A DNA stretch of 64,000 nucleotides. Source: Leptospiraceae bacterium. GTDB taxonomy: Bacteria > Spirochaetota > Leptospiria > Leptospirales > Leptospiraceae. This document shows, piece by piece, positions 1 through 9,131 of the stretch. The stretch lies in assembly GCA_016711485.1 (NCBI GenBank), contig JADJSX010000024.1:62001-126000 (forward strand), in the 5' to 3' direction. The position numbers and the translations under genes are program-made. Below the pieces are notes generated by a model, which saw nothing but the letters and a program-made list of their open reading frames with translations, had not been told where the DNA came from and did not search any database. The number at the start of each line of letters is the position of its first letter. Position 1 is the first letter of the stretch.

Positions 1-744
1 TTCCTCTAGAGTCATATCCTCTAATTTCTTATTATTTATTTTGGCATCTTTTTCTATGAATTGAAATCTTGAGGTAAATTTTAAATTGGCGCGATTAAGT
101 GCAACTTCAGGAGAAACTTTTAAAAACCTTGCTAAATTAATTACCGAAAATAAAACATCTCCCAGTTCATCTTCGACTTTATTAAAATCAATCGGATTAT
201 TTTGAATTTCTCTGTACAATTCATCTATTTCCTCGTTAAGTTTGCTCTTAACGTCTTCGATATTCGCCCAATCGAATCCGACTTTTGCGGCAGCCTTCTG
301 TAATTTCTCAGAGCGTAAAATAGAAGTGAGTGACTTAGGAATTCCATCTAACACAGACTCTGGTTTCGGATTATTTATTTTTTCTTGTTGTTTGATTTTA
401 TTCCAATTAGCCAAAACTTCATCCGGAGTTAGATTTGCCGGGACATTGAAAACGTGCGGATGACGACGAATTAATTTTTCTGAAATATCTTTCGCAACAT
501 CGCCAATACTAAATCGATTGTCTTCCGTAGCAATTTGTGCATAAAAAACAATATTAAAAAGTAAATCTCCCAACTCTTCCTTCATATGCTCGAAGTTTTT
601 ACTCTCAACTGCATCTACAACTTCATATGCTTCCTCGATTATATATTCTTTAAGTGAGTCGTAGGTTTGTTTTTTATCCCAGTTACAGCCATTTTCACTA
701 CGAAGTGTCGCCATAATGTCTATTAATTCTTTCAATTCTTTCAA
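1..744 (-). CDS. mazG: MazG nucleoside triphosphate pyrophosphohydrolase, 3' end cut by window edge
   Basis: This gene reads leftwards and runs off the window, leaving 248 codons; MazG proteins are usually about 260 residues, so only a short tail is missing. MazG hydrolyses nucleoside triphosphates to monophosphates and pyrophosphate, a housecleaning role in the cytoplasm. The translation shows two EExxD-type metal-binding MazG modules: EEAYEV followed by EELGDLLFN near residues 35-60, and a second EEIDEL followed by EDELGDVLFS near 170-205. The NWNKIK and RRHPHVF elements of the linker are also present. I chose a TTG start at 744 because GAGG lies just upstream and the translation then begins LKELKELIDIM, as in the family. 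Nothing obvious links it to the divergent membrane protein at 871. Confidence 0.9.
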   Translation of the reverse strand, partial: MKELKELIDIMATLRSENGCNWDKKQTYDSLKEYIIEEAYEVVDAVESKNFEHMKEELGDLLFNIVFYAQIATEDNRFSIGDVAKDISEKLIRRHPHVFNVPANLTPDEVLANWNKIKQQEKINNPKPESVLDGIPKSLTSILRSEKLQKAAAKVGFDWANIEDVKSKLNEEIDELYREIQNNPIDFNKVEDELGDVLFSVINLARFLKVSPEVALNRANLKFTSRFQFIEKDAKINNKKLEDMTLEE

Positions 745-824
745 AATATGCCTCGATATGTCACTTTAACTAGATTTGCAGGAATCGAATTTTTTCCAAG
801 TAGAATCGCAGGAATAAATCCTAC

Positions 825-863
825 TTGACAATGCCTTGAAATCAAAATTTCTTATTCAAGAGG
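825..863 (+). promoter_or_regulatory. Possible sigma-70 promoter and RBS for the DUF6580 gene
   Basis: TTGACA at 825-830 is a perfect -35 hexamer. The -10 region about 17 bp downstream (TTTCTT/TTCTTA) is weak. AAGAGG at 858-863 is a good Shine-Dalgarno sequence seven bases before the ATG at 871. Confidence 0.35.
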
Positions 864-870
864 TTATACT

Positions 871-1377
871 ATGAATAAATTAGTTTTTGTATCTATCATG
901 ATTTTTGTCGCAGCACTTAGCCGACTGATTCCACATCCAGGAAACTTTACTCCTGTTATGGCGATTGCAATTTTCGCTGGAGCAAGCATTCTTTCTAAAA
1001 GAGAATCTCTTATAATTCCTCTTATTGCAATGTTAATAAGCGATGTTATTATCGGATTTCACTCTCTCATGTTAGTGGTTTATGGCTGTATGGCTCTATT
1101 TACATTTTTTGGATGGAATTTACAAAAGAACAACACTCTGCCTAGGACTCTAGGATTTGGTTTGTTTGGTGCCGTATTCTTTTTTGTCGTAACAAACTTT
1201 GCCGTTTGGATAAGTTCTGGAATGTATACGAAAGACATATCGGGGTTAATTGAATGTTATGTGCTTGCAATTCCATTTTTCCATAATACAGTTTTATCTA
1301 CTCTTATTTATGGATTCATTTTATTTGGTGGAACTAAGCTTTTTGAAAAATATGAATTAGTGAAAGTAAAAGCATAA
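871..1377 (+). CDS. DUF6580-family integral membrane protein
   Basis: This 168-residue protein is almost entirely hydrophobic, with five or six predicted membrane segments and short basic loops (for example SKRES near residue 43). The SRLIPHPGNFTPV stretch near residue 18, followed by a glycine/alanine-rich helix, is what I associate with the DUF6580 family. That family resembles the substrate-binding S-components of ECF transporters, so an inner-membrane transport role is plausible but not shown here. No substrate can be named and no energising module lies nearby. The gene stands alone, with a good ribosome-binding site, between mazG (divergent) and an adenylate cyclase (convergent). The family call comes from recall of sequence style, not a search. 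Confidence 0.7.
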   Translation: MNKLVFVSIMIFVAALSRLIPHPGNFTPVMAIAIFAGASILSKRESLIIPLIAMLISDVIIGFHSLMLVVYGCMALFTFFGWNLQKNNTLPRTLGFGLFGAVFFFVVTNFAVWISSGMYTKDISGLIECYVLAIPFFHNTVLSTLIYGFILFGGTKLFEKYELVKVKA

Positions 1378-1438
1378 TACATATATTTCAATATGTGATT
1401 AATTCCAATTCGCATAGGGACTTTGATCCAACGTAAAC

Positions 1439-1468
1439 TCCCTTGGAAAATTTTTAACATCCAAGGGA
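1439..1468. terminator. Hairpin between convergent genes
   Basis: TCCCTTGG at 1439-1446 pairs with CCAAGGGA at 1461-1468 around a 14-base A/T-rich loop. It lies between the stop codons of the convergent genes at 871 and 1499. The following bases are only moderately T-rich, so this is a probable but imperfect bidirectional terminator. Confidence 0.4.
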
Positions 1469-1498
1469 ATTGAATTTGTTATCCTAAAAATATTATTG

Positions 1499-2812
1499 CT
1501 ATAAATTCCTATAAATCAAATTAAACTTATCGTTCGGAACTCTTCCATTCCCTTCTACGGATAATTCCGATTTGATTCCATTAACAAAATACATTTTCAC
1601 ATTTCCTTTATTTTTTGCATTTACTTCCCCACGGTATTCGCATTCAAAAAAGTCTTTTATTAATTCGTATGTTTGCTCAGAAATATTTACTCTCGAAACA
1701 TCTCCTGATGATTCCATCCTGCTCGCAACATTGACAGTATCCCCCCAAATATCATAAGCAAATTTTGTTTTGCCAATAACACCACCAACTACTGGTCCAG
1801 AATGAACACCTATTCGGAGTTCCCAATACGGAATTCCCATTGTCACTTTTATTTCTTTCATTTGTTTCATAAATTCCAAAATTTCAAGTGCAACTAAACA
1901 AGCGTCGATTGCATGAGTTGAATTTTGAATAGGAATTCCGCCGACGCACATGTAGGAATCACCAATGGTTTTCAGTTTTTCTAGATTGTATCTTTTTACA
2001 ATTTCATCGAATTGGAAGAAATACCCGTCTAATTCTTTTACTAATTCTTCTGGTTGCATTTTTTCTGCAATTCGAGTAAACCCTTGAAAATCTGAAAAAA
2101 TGATGGAAACCGAGTTATACAAAACAGGACTTACTGATCCAGTTTGTTTCAACTCTTCAGCGACTTTTTCTGGGAGGATATTTAATAGTAACCGATTGGA
2201 CTTTTCTTCTTGTTCCCTAATTCGCTCATTAGTCAAATAATCATTTCGATTAAATCTTTCTTTTAAATACGCGGCTAATCCTACATATACCGTAATATTT
2301 AAAAAAAGAAATACTTCTGAAGCATTGTTCGGATTATTCCAATAAGTCGCTTTCGTAAAATAGGAATACAAAGTTAAAGTAAAAATATTTGCAATCACAG
2401 AGTATTTAAAATAACTTCTAGGAAAAATCGTATAACAAATAATAATCTGCAAAACTTCCAGAGCACTCCCGTTTTGCTGAGTCGCATCGATTACAGATAG
2501 ATAAGCAAGAATTAAATTTGAGATAAAAATACTAGGCAAAATAATTTTCTTAAACAATTTAAAACTTGAAAAAGTTATAAGCATAATTGAGAATAAAAAT
2601 ATCTCAAAACTAGCACTAAATAAAAACTCAAAACGAAAGTCTCTAAATCTTGAAAAATTAGAAAGAAAATCAAATACTGCGACTACCCCAACCACAATTC
2701 GAGTGTTTCGAATATACTCATCAAAAAAAGAATTTTGATATTCCTCTTCCTTTTTTTTATCCCGAAACTCTAGAGTAAACGGATTTATTATTTGTGAATT
2801 AATAAGATTCAT
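1499..2812 (-). CDS. Membrane-bound class III adenylate cyclase
   Basis: The protein has 437 residues. The first 190 form a membrane domain of about five or six helices (roughly 37-50, 66-85, 90-108, 118-130, 138-152, 167-183). A short linker leads to a class III nucleotide cyclase catalytic domain at about 230-415. The two metal-binding aspartates are visible as FSDFQGF (D241) and IGDSY (D285). Base selection is set by the lysine of KTIGD (K281) and the aspartate of YDIWG (D354), the adenylate-type pair; NVASRM supplies N361 and R365 for transition-state contacts. I therefore expect ATP to cAMP conversion on the cytoplasmic face. Leptospiraceae are rich in such cyclases. No cAMP receptor gene adjoins it and the signal sensed is unknown. 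Confidence 0.93.
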   Translation of the reverse strand: MNLINSQIINPFTLEFRDKKKEEEYQNSFFDEYIRNTRIVVGVVAVFDFLSNFSRFRDFRFEFLFSASFEIFLFSIMLITFSSFKLFKKIILPSIFISNLILAYLSVIDATQQNGSALEVLQIIICYTIFPRSYFKYSVIANIFTLTLYSYFTKATYWNNPNNASEVFLFLNITVYVGLAAYLKERFNRNDYLTNERIREQEEKSNRLLLNILPEKVAEELKQTGSVSPVLYNSVSIIFSDFQGFTRIAEKMQPEELVKELDGYFFQFDEIVKRYNLEKLKTIGDSYMCVGGIPIQNSTHAIDACLVALEILEFMKQMKEIKVTMGIPYWELRIGVHSGPVVGGVIGKTKFAYDIWGDTVNVASRMESSGDVSRVNISEQTYELIKDFFECEYRGEVNAKNKGNVKMYFVNGIKSELSVEGNGRVPNDKFNLIYRNL

Positions 2813-2962
2813 GAATTAGTATGTAAAAGTAATATACTGTCCTAAAAAATAAATGATTTTCTTTTTCCAAATATTATTTTTCTTCTACCGTTTACCGTCT
2901 TTGATTCGAAATTCCTCTTCATTTTTGATTGCCAGTAATAGGCTTTCTAATAATTTGCATTT

Positions 2963-3901
2963 ATGTATCAGTTCCCGCATAAGAACATATTAGATACGGA
3001 TCAATTTTCGAAAGAAGACCTAGACTTCATTATCCAAAAAACCAATGTTATGAAAGAACTTCTTCATACAGGAAAATCTTTTGGGATGTTACATGGAAAA
3101 CTCCTTGCTTCTTTATTTTTTGAAGCATCTACAAGGACTCGTCTTTCATTTGAATCCGCAATGGAACGTCTTGGTGGACGCGTAATTTCAACCGTAGGTT
3201 TTCAGTTTTCCTCCATCTCAAAAGGGGAAACTCTTTACGATACAATGAAAATGATAGAAGCCTATGCAGATATTGCCGTTATCCGACATCCAGTAGAAGG
3301 TTCGTCTAGAATCGCAGCCGGAGCGGTGAAAATGCCAGTTATCAATGCAGGTGACGGTGCCGGTCAACATCCTACACAAGCACTTCTAGATATGTATACA
3401 ATCAAATCAGAAAAAGGAAAATTGGATGGAATCACCGTAGGGTTTATCGGGGATTTAAAATATGGTCGCACAATTCATTCACTTATAAAACTACTAAAGT
3501 ATTATAAAATTCATTTGTATCTAATTTCCCCTGAGGAATTAATTCTCCCTGATAGTTACAAAAGAGACGTTGATGGATTTCCACTAACGTTTGAGGAAAC
3601 TAGAGATATTAAAAAAATATGGGAATGTGATGTAATATACGTCACCCGAATTCAAGAAGAAAGATTTCCTGATCATAAAGAATATGACCGACTCAAAGAA
3701 ACCTACAAAGTAAATAAGGAACTAATTCTAGCTTCAAAAAAAAGCACAACAGTATTACATCCATTACCCCGAGTAAATGAGCTTTCCACTGATGTAGATG
3801 ATTTACCTAATGCAGCGTATTTTCGCCAAGCAGAGTACGGTGTAATAGTGAGGATGACTTTATTATGCCTCTGTCTTGGTGTAGAAATAAAGGATTTATA
3901 A
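2963..3901 (+). CDS. pyrB: Aspartate carbamoyltransferase catalytic chain
   Basis: PyrB condenses carbamoyl phosphate with aspartate to carbamoyl aspartate, the first committed step of pyrimidine synthesis, in the cytoplasm. The 312-residue length is normal. The carbamoyl-phosphate loop FFEASTRTRLSFE is at about residues 52-64. HPTQALLDMYT is at about 137-147, and the aspartate-binding HPLPRVNEL is near 268. No pyrI-type regulatory gene follows. The next ORF, a DUF2203 gene, starts two bases after the stop, and dapL overlaps that one, so the three form a tight unit. The assignment rests on family-diagnostic motifs. Confidence 0.96.
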   Translation: MYQFPHKNILDTDQFSKEDLDFIIQKTNVMKELLHTGKSFGMLHGKLLASLFFEASTRTRLSFESAMERLGGRVISTVGFQFSSISKGETLYDTMKMIEAYADIAVIRHPVEGSSRIAAGAVKMPVINAGDGAGQHPTQALLDMYTIKSEKGKLDGITVGFIGDLKYGRTIHSLIKLLKYYKIHLYLISPEELILPDSYKRDVDGFPLTFEETRDIKKIWECDVIYVTRIQEERFPDHKEYDRLKETYKVNKELILASKKSTTVLHPLPRVNELSTDVDDLPNAAYFRQAEYGVIVRMTLLCLCLGVEIKDL

Positions 3902-3903
3902 AC

Positions 3904-4272
3904 ATGTTTAGTCCCAAAAAAATTTGGACATTAGAAGAAGCATTAGAAGAATTTCCAAAAATAAAAAGAATTACAGAAGATTTTTACGAAGAAGCGCTTA
4001 CTATTTCCAAGTTACTTTCAGAAAATATTTACCGCGAAAATGAAATGGAAAAAATGGAATCGGAAATACAAGAGCTTATTCAAATTTGGCGATTTACTAT
4101 GCAAGAATTAGATGTCGATGTAAAAGGAATTTGGCTCGTTGACTTCGATAACGGAAATGGTTACTATTGCTGGAGAATAGGCGAAGAGGATTTATTATAC
4201 GAACATACCTACGAAGAAGGATTCGCAGGAAGAAAACTTATCAAAAGGAAAAATCAAAATGGCGATTATTAA
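3904..4272 (+). CDS. DUF2203-family protein
   Basis: This 122-residue cytoplasmic protein belongs to DUF2203. The amino-terminal half is helical and charged (WTLEEALEEFPKIKRITED). The carboxy-terminal half carries the family signature: GIWLVDFD, then CWRIGEEDLLYEH, then a GFAGRK segment. The function of DUF2203 is unknown. An in-frame start further upstream (3865) lies inside pyrB; I prefer the ATG at 3904 because it follows the pyrB stop directly and the preceding codons only translate the pyrB end in another frame. Its stop lies 14 bases inside dapL, so translation of the two is probably coupled. Placement between pyrimidine and lysine/peptidoglycan genes gives no clear functional hint. Confidence 0.85.
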   Translation: MFSPKKIWTLEEALEEFPKIKRITEDFYEEALTISKLLSENIYRENEMEKMESEIQELIQIWRFTMQELDVDVKGIWLVDFDNGNGYYCWRIGEEDLLYEHTYEEGFAGRKLIKRKNQNGDY

Positions 4273-5485
4273 CGAAAACTATCTAAAACTAAAAGCGGGT
4301 TATTTATTCCCAGAAATCGGTAAAAGGGTAAAAAAATACTCAGAAGAAAATCCAACCAAAAAAATTATAAGACTAGGAATAGGAGATGTTACTCTACCTT
4401 TACCGCCAAGTATCGTCAAGGCATTGAAAGATGCGTCAGACGAAATGGCGACTTCTGTTGGTTTTAAGGGGTATGGGCCTGAGCAAGGATATTCTTTTTT
4501 GATTGATGCAATTATTCAAAATGAATTTATACCTCGCGGTGTAACTATAGGACTTGATGAAGTTTTTGTTTCTGATGGTTCTAAGTGTGATGCAGGAAAT
4601 ATTCAAGAAATTTTTTCTTTGGATAGTAAAATTGCAGTCACTGATCCAGTATATCCTGTTTATGTTGATACAAATGTAATGGCAGGTAGGACAGGCGACT
4701 CGGGAGCTGACGGACGTTATGCGAAATTAATATATCTACCTTGCACAAAAGAAAATAATTTTGAACCAGAACTCCCCAAAGAACGCCCTGATTTAATTTA
4801 TCTATGTTACCCAAATAACCCAACCGGAACAACTATAACCAAAGAAAAGTTGAAAGTATGGGTAGACTACGCACGCCAAAACAAATCAATCATTTTATAT
4901 GATGCGGCTTACGAAGCGTTTATCACAGAAACTCATTTACCAAAATCAATCTTTGAAATTGAAGGGGCAAAGGAAGTAGCAATGGAATTCCGTTCTTTTT
5001 CAAAAACAGCCGGATTTACAGGAACACGTTGTGCTTATATAGTTATTCCTAAAGAACTTATGGGTTATACATCATCGGGTGAAAAAGTAAGTATAAATTC
5101 TCTTTGGAGTAGAAGACATACAACTAAATTCAACGGCGTATCCTATCCAATTCAAAAAGCGGCTGCGGCTTGTTATTCCCCAGAAGGCAAAAAAGAAGTG
5201 AAGGCAAATATTGATTATTATATGAATAATGCGAATACAATAAAAACTTCCCTAAAAAGTTTCGGATACGATGTATTTGGCGGAACGAATGCTCCTTATA
5301 TTTGGTTAAAAACTCCCCGTAATTTGAACTCTTGGGATTTCTTTGATGAACTACTTGGCAAAGTACAAGTTGTAGGAACACCCGGATCTGGATTCGGACC
5401 ATCAGGTGAAGGTTACTTCCGATTAAGTGCATTTGGATCAAAAGAAAATGTTATAGAGGCAATGGATAGAATCAAAACTCTATAA
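4259..5485 (+). CDS. dapL: LL-diaminopimelate aminotransferase
   Basis: DapL converts tetrahydrodipicolinate directly to LL-diaminopimelate with glutamate as amino donor, a PLP-dependent shortcut to lysine and peptidoglycan precursor used by Leptospira and Chlamydia. The 408-residue length fits. The amino-terminal IRLGIGDVTLPLP is near residues 36-48. Tyrosine and asparagine PLP contacts lie in CYPNNPTGT (about 182-190). The Schiff-base lysine is in SFSKTAGFTGTR (about 246-257). The gene overlaps the DUF2203 gene by 14 bases and is followed by a strong hairpin, so it ends the pyrB operon. MAIINENYLKLKAGYLFPEI is a typical DapL beginning. Confidence 0.96.
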   Translation: MAIINENYLKLKAGYLFPEIGKRVKKYSEENPTKKIIRLGIGDVTLPLPPSIVKALKDASDEMATSVGFKGYGPEQGYSFLIDAIIQNEFIPRGVTIGLDEVFVSDGSKCDAGNIQEIFSLDSKIAVTDPVYPVYVDTNVMAGRTGDSGADGRYAKLIYLPCTKENNFEPELPKERPDLIYLCYPNNPTGTTITKEKLKVWVDYARQNKSIILYDAAYEAFITETHLPKSIFEIEGAKEVAMEFRSFSKTAGFTGTRCAYIVIPKELMGYTSSGEKVSINSLWSRRHTTKFNGVSYPIQKAAAACYSPEGKKEVKANIDYYMNNANTIKTSLKSFGYDVFGGTNAPYIWLKTPRNLNSWDFFDELLGKVQVVGTPGSGFGPSGEGYFRLSAFGSKENVIEAMDRIKTL

Positions 5486-5492
5486 TTCATGT

Positions 5493-5526
5493 AAATGAAT
5501 GCGATATTAAACTATCGCATTCATTT
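5493..5526. terminator. Perfect 14-bp hairpin between convergent dapL and glycosyltransferase genes
   Basis: AAATGAATGCGATA at 5493-5506 is exactly complementary to 5513-5526, with a six-base loop (TTAAAC). It sits between two convergent stop codons. Neither side has a strong T-tract, so termination is inferred from position and stem strength. Confidence 0.55.
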
Positions 5527-5543
5527 AAAAACTATGCTTCATA

Positions 5544-6635
5544 TTAAAGTCCTTTATAAAGTTGCAGAGTCTCTTTTGCGGTTTTTTTCCAGTTAAATCG
5601 TTTCGTGTTTTCATATCCTAATGGAACTTTTGTTTTTAATAGAGATGGATTTAAAATAAATAATCGAAACTCTTCTCTAAATTTCTTGATATCCTTTGGA
5701 TTAAAATAATAAGCAGAACCACCTAGAACTTCTGGCATTACAGACAAATTAGAGGATAACACAGGACAACCGACACCTTGAGCCTCCAAAGGAGGAAAAC
5801 CAAAACCTTCATAGAGAGAAGGAAAAATCAACATTTTCGCAGATTGATAAAGGAGTGGCAATTCCTCATACGATATTTTTTGAAATGGAATTATAAATTT
5901 TTCCACAGGGCGAATAGTTTCAATTAAATGTTCGGGAATTTTTCCACCTGCACCGGCAATGACAAGGGGCAAATCTAAAATTTCCTCAAGCCAAAGTGGA
6001 GAAAGAGAATCGATAATAAATCCAAGGTTTTTGTGTCCCTTACCAATTCCTACAGTGAGTAGATATTCTTTTTCTAAATTATATTTTTCTCGAAAATCAT
6101 TAACTTCTTTTTTGGGATGCTGAAAAAAAAGTTCATGATTTAGTCCATTATATATGTTTACAATTTGATTTACTGAATAATGAAATATATCGACTAAATC
6201 TTTTTTTGTGCATTCCGAAACACTTACAACTTTAATGCTATATTTTTTGATAAGGAAAAAAATCAACTTCATGTAAATTCGTTTTAGTTTACTCGGAAAA
6301 AACTCTTTCATCTTGTAGGGGATAATATCATGTATAGTTACAATACATTTTTTAAGGTAACGAATTGGGATATTGAAATGCGGGATATCTAATATATCCA
6401 TTTCAGCCATTTTAGAATGTCCCCAAAACTCTCGAATGCTATAAATTCCAACATTATATTCAATGATGTTATACTCTTTGTCTAATCCATATTTGCCTAA
6501 GATTTGTGAATTTCCAAATAGATAAATTTCTAAACCATCTCTTTTTTCTTTTGCAATATGCTGGATTAGATTTAGAATTCGAACTCCAATTCCAGAATGT
6601 TCAATCATTCTTACGTCAATACCTATTTTTTTCAT
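5544..6635 (-). CDS. Family 4 glycosyltransferase
   Basis: This 363-residue protein begins MKKIGIDVRMIEHSGIGVRI, the glycine-rich nucleotide-sugar-side loop of GT-B enzymes. The carboxy-terminal half carries the GT4 signature: an NIYNG segment, LLTVGIGKGHKN near residues 193-204, and the E-x7-E element in LYEGFGFPPLEAQ near 277-289. It should be a cytoplasmic or membrane-associated retaining transferase acting on a glycolipid or polysaccharide. Donor and acceptor cannot be read from sequence. Its ATG overlaps the sthA stop codon by four bases (ATGA), so it is co-translated with sthA although the functions seem unrelated. Confidence 0.9.
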   Translation of the reverse strand: MKKIGIDVRMIEHSGIGVRILNLIQHIAKEKRDGLEIYLFGNSQILGKYGLDKEYNIIEYNVGIYSIREFWGHSKMAEMDILDIPHFNIPIRYLKKCIVTIHDIIPYKMKEFFPSKLKRIYMKLIFFLIKKYSIKVVSVSECTKKDLVDIFHYSVNQIVNIYNGLNHELFFQHPKKEVNDFREKYNLEKEYLLTVGIGKGHKNLGFIIDSLSPLWLEEILDLPLVIAGAGGKIPEHLIETIRPVEKFIIPFQKISYEELPLLYQSAKMLIFPSLYEGFGFPPLEAQGVGCPVLSSNLSVMPEVLGGSAYYFNPKDIKKFREEFRLFILNPSLLKTKVPLGYENTKRFNWKKTAKETLQLYKGL

Positions 6636-8023
6636 GTTAGACGATTGTATCCATTTAAAGCAGCTACACGATATGCTTCTGCCATCGTAGGATAATTAAA
6701 AGTAGTGTTGATAAAGTATAACAATGAGTTTGCGTCACCTTTCTGTGCCATGATCGCTTGACCAATGTGTACAATTTCAGAAGCCTCACTTCCGAAACAA
6801 TGAATACCTAATATTTGAAGTGTATCTCGATGAAACAAAAGTTTCAACATTCCGACTGTCCGTCCGGTAATTTGTGCTCTTGCTAAACTTTTAAATAGAG
6901 CATGTCCTACTTCATAGGGAACTTTTTCATCAGTGAGTTCTTTTTCATTTTTTCCAATTGAACTAATTTCTGGACTTGTATAAATTCCTGTTGGGATACT
7001 TTGTACAAGTTTATAATCACACTTTCCTTCGATGATATGAGTAGAGGCAAATCGTCCTTGGTCGTAGGCGGCACTCGCAAGACTCGGATAACCAATGATA
7101 TCCCCTACTGCATAAATATGAGATAAATTAGTTTGGTAATTTTCATTTACTTCGATTTGTTCTCGTCCATTTATTGAAATCCCAATCTTGTCTAATCCTA
7201 ATTCTTTTGAATTTCCAGTTCGTCCATTCGCAAACAAAAATACTTCTGATTTGATTTGTTTTCCTGACTTCATATGTAGTGTAACAGAATTAGTCGTAAG
7301 TTCCGCTTTGTTATACTCTTCATTATGGCGAATTAAAATTCCCTGCTCCCGTAGGTGGTAGGCAAGTGCATCAATGATCTCATCATCTAAAAAAGCGAGG
7401 AGTTTATCACGAGTATTCACAAGATTCACTTTAGTGCCTATGCTTCTGAAAATGGATGCGTATTCACAACCGATTACACCTGCACCATAAATTGTGATTG
7501 AATGCGGAGTATAATCTAATTTCAAAATAGTATCACTATCAAAAACGCGGGAATGTGTAAAATCAATATCTTTAGGACGATAAGGTCTAGAACCAGTAGC
7601 TATCACAATATAATCGGCGTTTAACTGAGCAATCGTATTTCCTAAATTTTTTACTTCAATTAAATTTGGATCAATAAAACTGGCATGACCATAATAAATA
7701 TCGATATCATTTCGCTCATAAAAAGTCTGTCGCATTTTTACTTGTTTAGAAATAACAGATTCGGCAGTCCTGACGAGTTGTGGATACTCTATGTTACTCG
7801 TATATTTTTCAAACAAAGGGTTGGATTTGAAATCAACTAATTGTTGTGCCGCATGACGTAAGGATTTACTAGGTATCGTTCCCCAATGGCTACATCCTCC
7901 GCCAACTCGATCATATTTTTCAATCACTGCAACAGATTTTCCTGATTTAATAGCTTTCATAGCGGCACCTTCTCCGCCTGGACCTGTGCCAATTACAATT
8001 ACGTCATATTTTTTTATTTGCAT
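6632..8023 (-). CDS. sthA: Soluble pyridine nucleotide transhydrogenase
   Basis: SthA is a soluble FAD enzyme that moves hydride between NADPH and NAD+, balancing the two cofactor pools. The 463-residue protein shows the FAD Rossmann motif VIGTGPGGEGA (about 11-21). Its GGGCSHWGTIPSK segment (about 42-54) keeps one cysteine but lacks the second redox cysteine of lipoamide dehydrogenases, which is the mark of SthA. The NAD(P) site appears as IYGAGVIGCEYASI (about 178-191), and the dimer interface contains TTFNYPTMAEAYR near the end. It starts the two-gene unit that continues into the glycosyltransferase. Confusion with lipoamide or mercuric reductase is unlikely because of the lost cysteine. 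Confidence 0.94.
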   Translation of the reverse strand: MQIKKYDVIVIGTGPGGEGAAMKAIKSGKSVAVIEKYDRVGGGCSHWGTIPSKSLRHAAQQLVDFKSNPLFEKYTSNIEYPQLVRTAESVISKQVKMRQTFYERNDIDIYYGHASFIDPNLIEVKNLGNTIAQLNADYIVIATGSRPYRPKDIDFTHSRVFDSDTILKLDYTPHSITIYGAGVIGCEYASIFRSIGTKVNLVNTRDKLLAFLDDEIIDALAYHLREQGILIRHNEEYNKAELTTNSVTLHMKSGKQIKSEVFLFANGRTGNSKELGLDKIGISINGREQIEVNENYQTNLSHIYAVGDIIGYPSLASAAYDQGRFASTHIIEGKCDYKLVQSIPTGIYTSPEISSIGKNEKELTDEKVPYEVGHALFKSLARAQITGRTVGMLKLLFHRDTLQILGIHCFGSEASEIVHIGQAIMAQKGDANSLLYFINTTFNYPTMAEAYRVAALNGYNRLT

Positions 8024-8099
8024 ACGGTAGCTATTAGAAAGGAAACAAACAACCTGTAAATCGTTTTATGAATTTAATGTATGATTTCTACTATGTCAA

Positions 8100-8222
8100 T
8101 CAGTTATTAACTCATTAGATTTTTCTAATATACCCTTTGCCAAAAGTAATTACCCAATTTGTAAAAAATTGAGAATTTCACTTTAAATTTCATATTTTTC
8201 CTTCTTTGCGTAACATCAGTTT
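8100..8222 (-). repeat. Degenerate R1 repeat interrupted by an R2 element
   Basis: Read on the minus strand from 8222, the sequence AACTGATGTTACGCAAA followed by GAAATTTAAAGT matches the left part of the R1 copy at 48233. It then breaks off at a copy of the R2 element (about 8127-8175: ATACCCTTTGCCAAAAGTAA and onward). R1-like sequence (TCTAATGAGTTAATAA) resumes near 8120. The rest of 8024-8491 holds no convincing gene. Confidence 0.55.
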
Positions 8223-8491
8223 TTCAACCCTTTGAACGCCGGAAATAGTTTCCTCTTTAATAAAATCCTCCCCTTGCTCAATTACAACTCCGCGTTGAAA
8301 GTAGAATTAAGCAAGTGTACAAGATCAGTCCTATGCCGCAGCTTTAGGAGTAAGCAGAGAATCCAAATAGAAATAAGTCTAGAGTCTTTCAATAGTCTTC
8401 CCTTTAAAAATTGACGCGAAAGAATTGCTATAGATTTCTATAATTTTTATAACTATTCAAAGTTTTTTAAGAAAAATGTGGGAGCAATGCG

Positions 8492-8932
8492 TCATTTTCT
8501 AATGGATTTTAAATCGTAAAATCTTAAAGCTATGCCACCTATTTTTACTTCGTCCTGATGAGTAAGTAAATGAGGAGAGTTGGGTTGAATTCGTTTTTCA
8601 TTCACATATGTTCCGTTGGTTGAGTTATTATCGGTAAGGTAAAACTTGCCTGTTTTTTTGTTTATAAAAGCATGTTGCCTGCTAACCTTTGGAGAATTTA
8701 TTTGAATCATATCTGTTTTTTCTTCTCTGCCAATTTCATAAAAATCCTTTGTAAGACTTAGAAGTTGCTCTTCTAAGGTTCCCATTGCTATGGAAAGATT
8801 TGCAGTAACAGTTTTACTTTTATAAAGGCGATAGAGGTAAACTGCAATTCCGACTACAGTCATTCCAGTGGCGAGTATGATTATGTCATTCTGAGGAAAT
8901 TTCATTCGGGTAAAGATATCAGAGATATTCAT
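8492..8932 (-). CDS. Membrane-anchored FHA-domain protein
   Basis: The 146-residue protein has one amino-terminal membrane segment (about 18-36) and a cytoplasmic forkhead-associated domain at about 60-140. The FHA core is clear: FYEIGREE, then SPKVSRQHAFI, then LTDNNSTNGTYVNEKRI, which holds the arginine, serine, histidine and asparagine used to bind phosphothreonine peptides. It is expected to recruit a phosphorylated partner to the membrane. The adjacent SpoIIE-type phosphatase (9132-11615) is on the same strand upstream, with the tRNA between them, but a functional link is only suggestive. No Ser/Thr kinase of the Hanks type is in the window. Confidence 0.9.
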   Translation of the reverse strand: MNISDIFTRMKFPQNDIIILATGMTVVGIAVYLYRLYKSKTVTANLSIAMGTLEEQLLSLTKDFYEIGREEKTDMIQINSPKVSRQHAFINKKTGKFYLTDNNSTNGTYVNEKRIQPNSPHLLTHQDEVKIGGIALRFYDLKSIRK

Positions 8933-9039
8933 TTTATCAACTATATTTTCTAGAAATATTTTGACAAAATTTAGATAGAGTTCTCCATTAAAAAGGGAAT
9001 GACGAATTCCCTAGCTAAAATTTTATAGATTCCAAAATA

Positions 9040-9121
<82 letters not shown>

Positions 9122-9131
9122 AAATATCCAA

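Noticed and set aside
3865..3903. Upstream start for the DUF2203 protein
   Set aside because: It lies within pyrB in a different frame; the ATG at 3904 is well placed.
7870..7900. SthA as lipoamide dehydrogenase
   Set aside because: Only one of the two redox cysteines is present in the GGGCSHWGT segment.
8232..8414. ORF of 60 codons in the 8.2-kb spacer
   Set aside because: No ribosome site, no family resemblance, and the DNA around it is repeat-derived.
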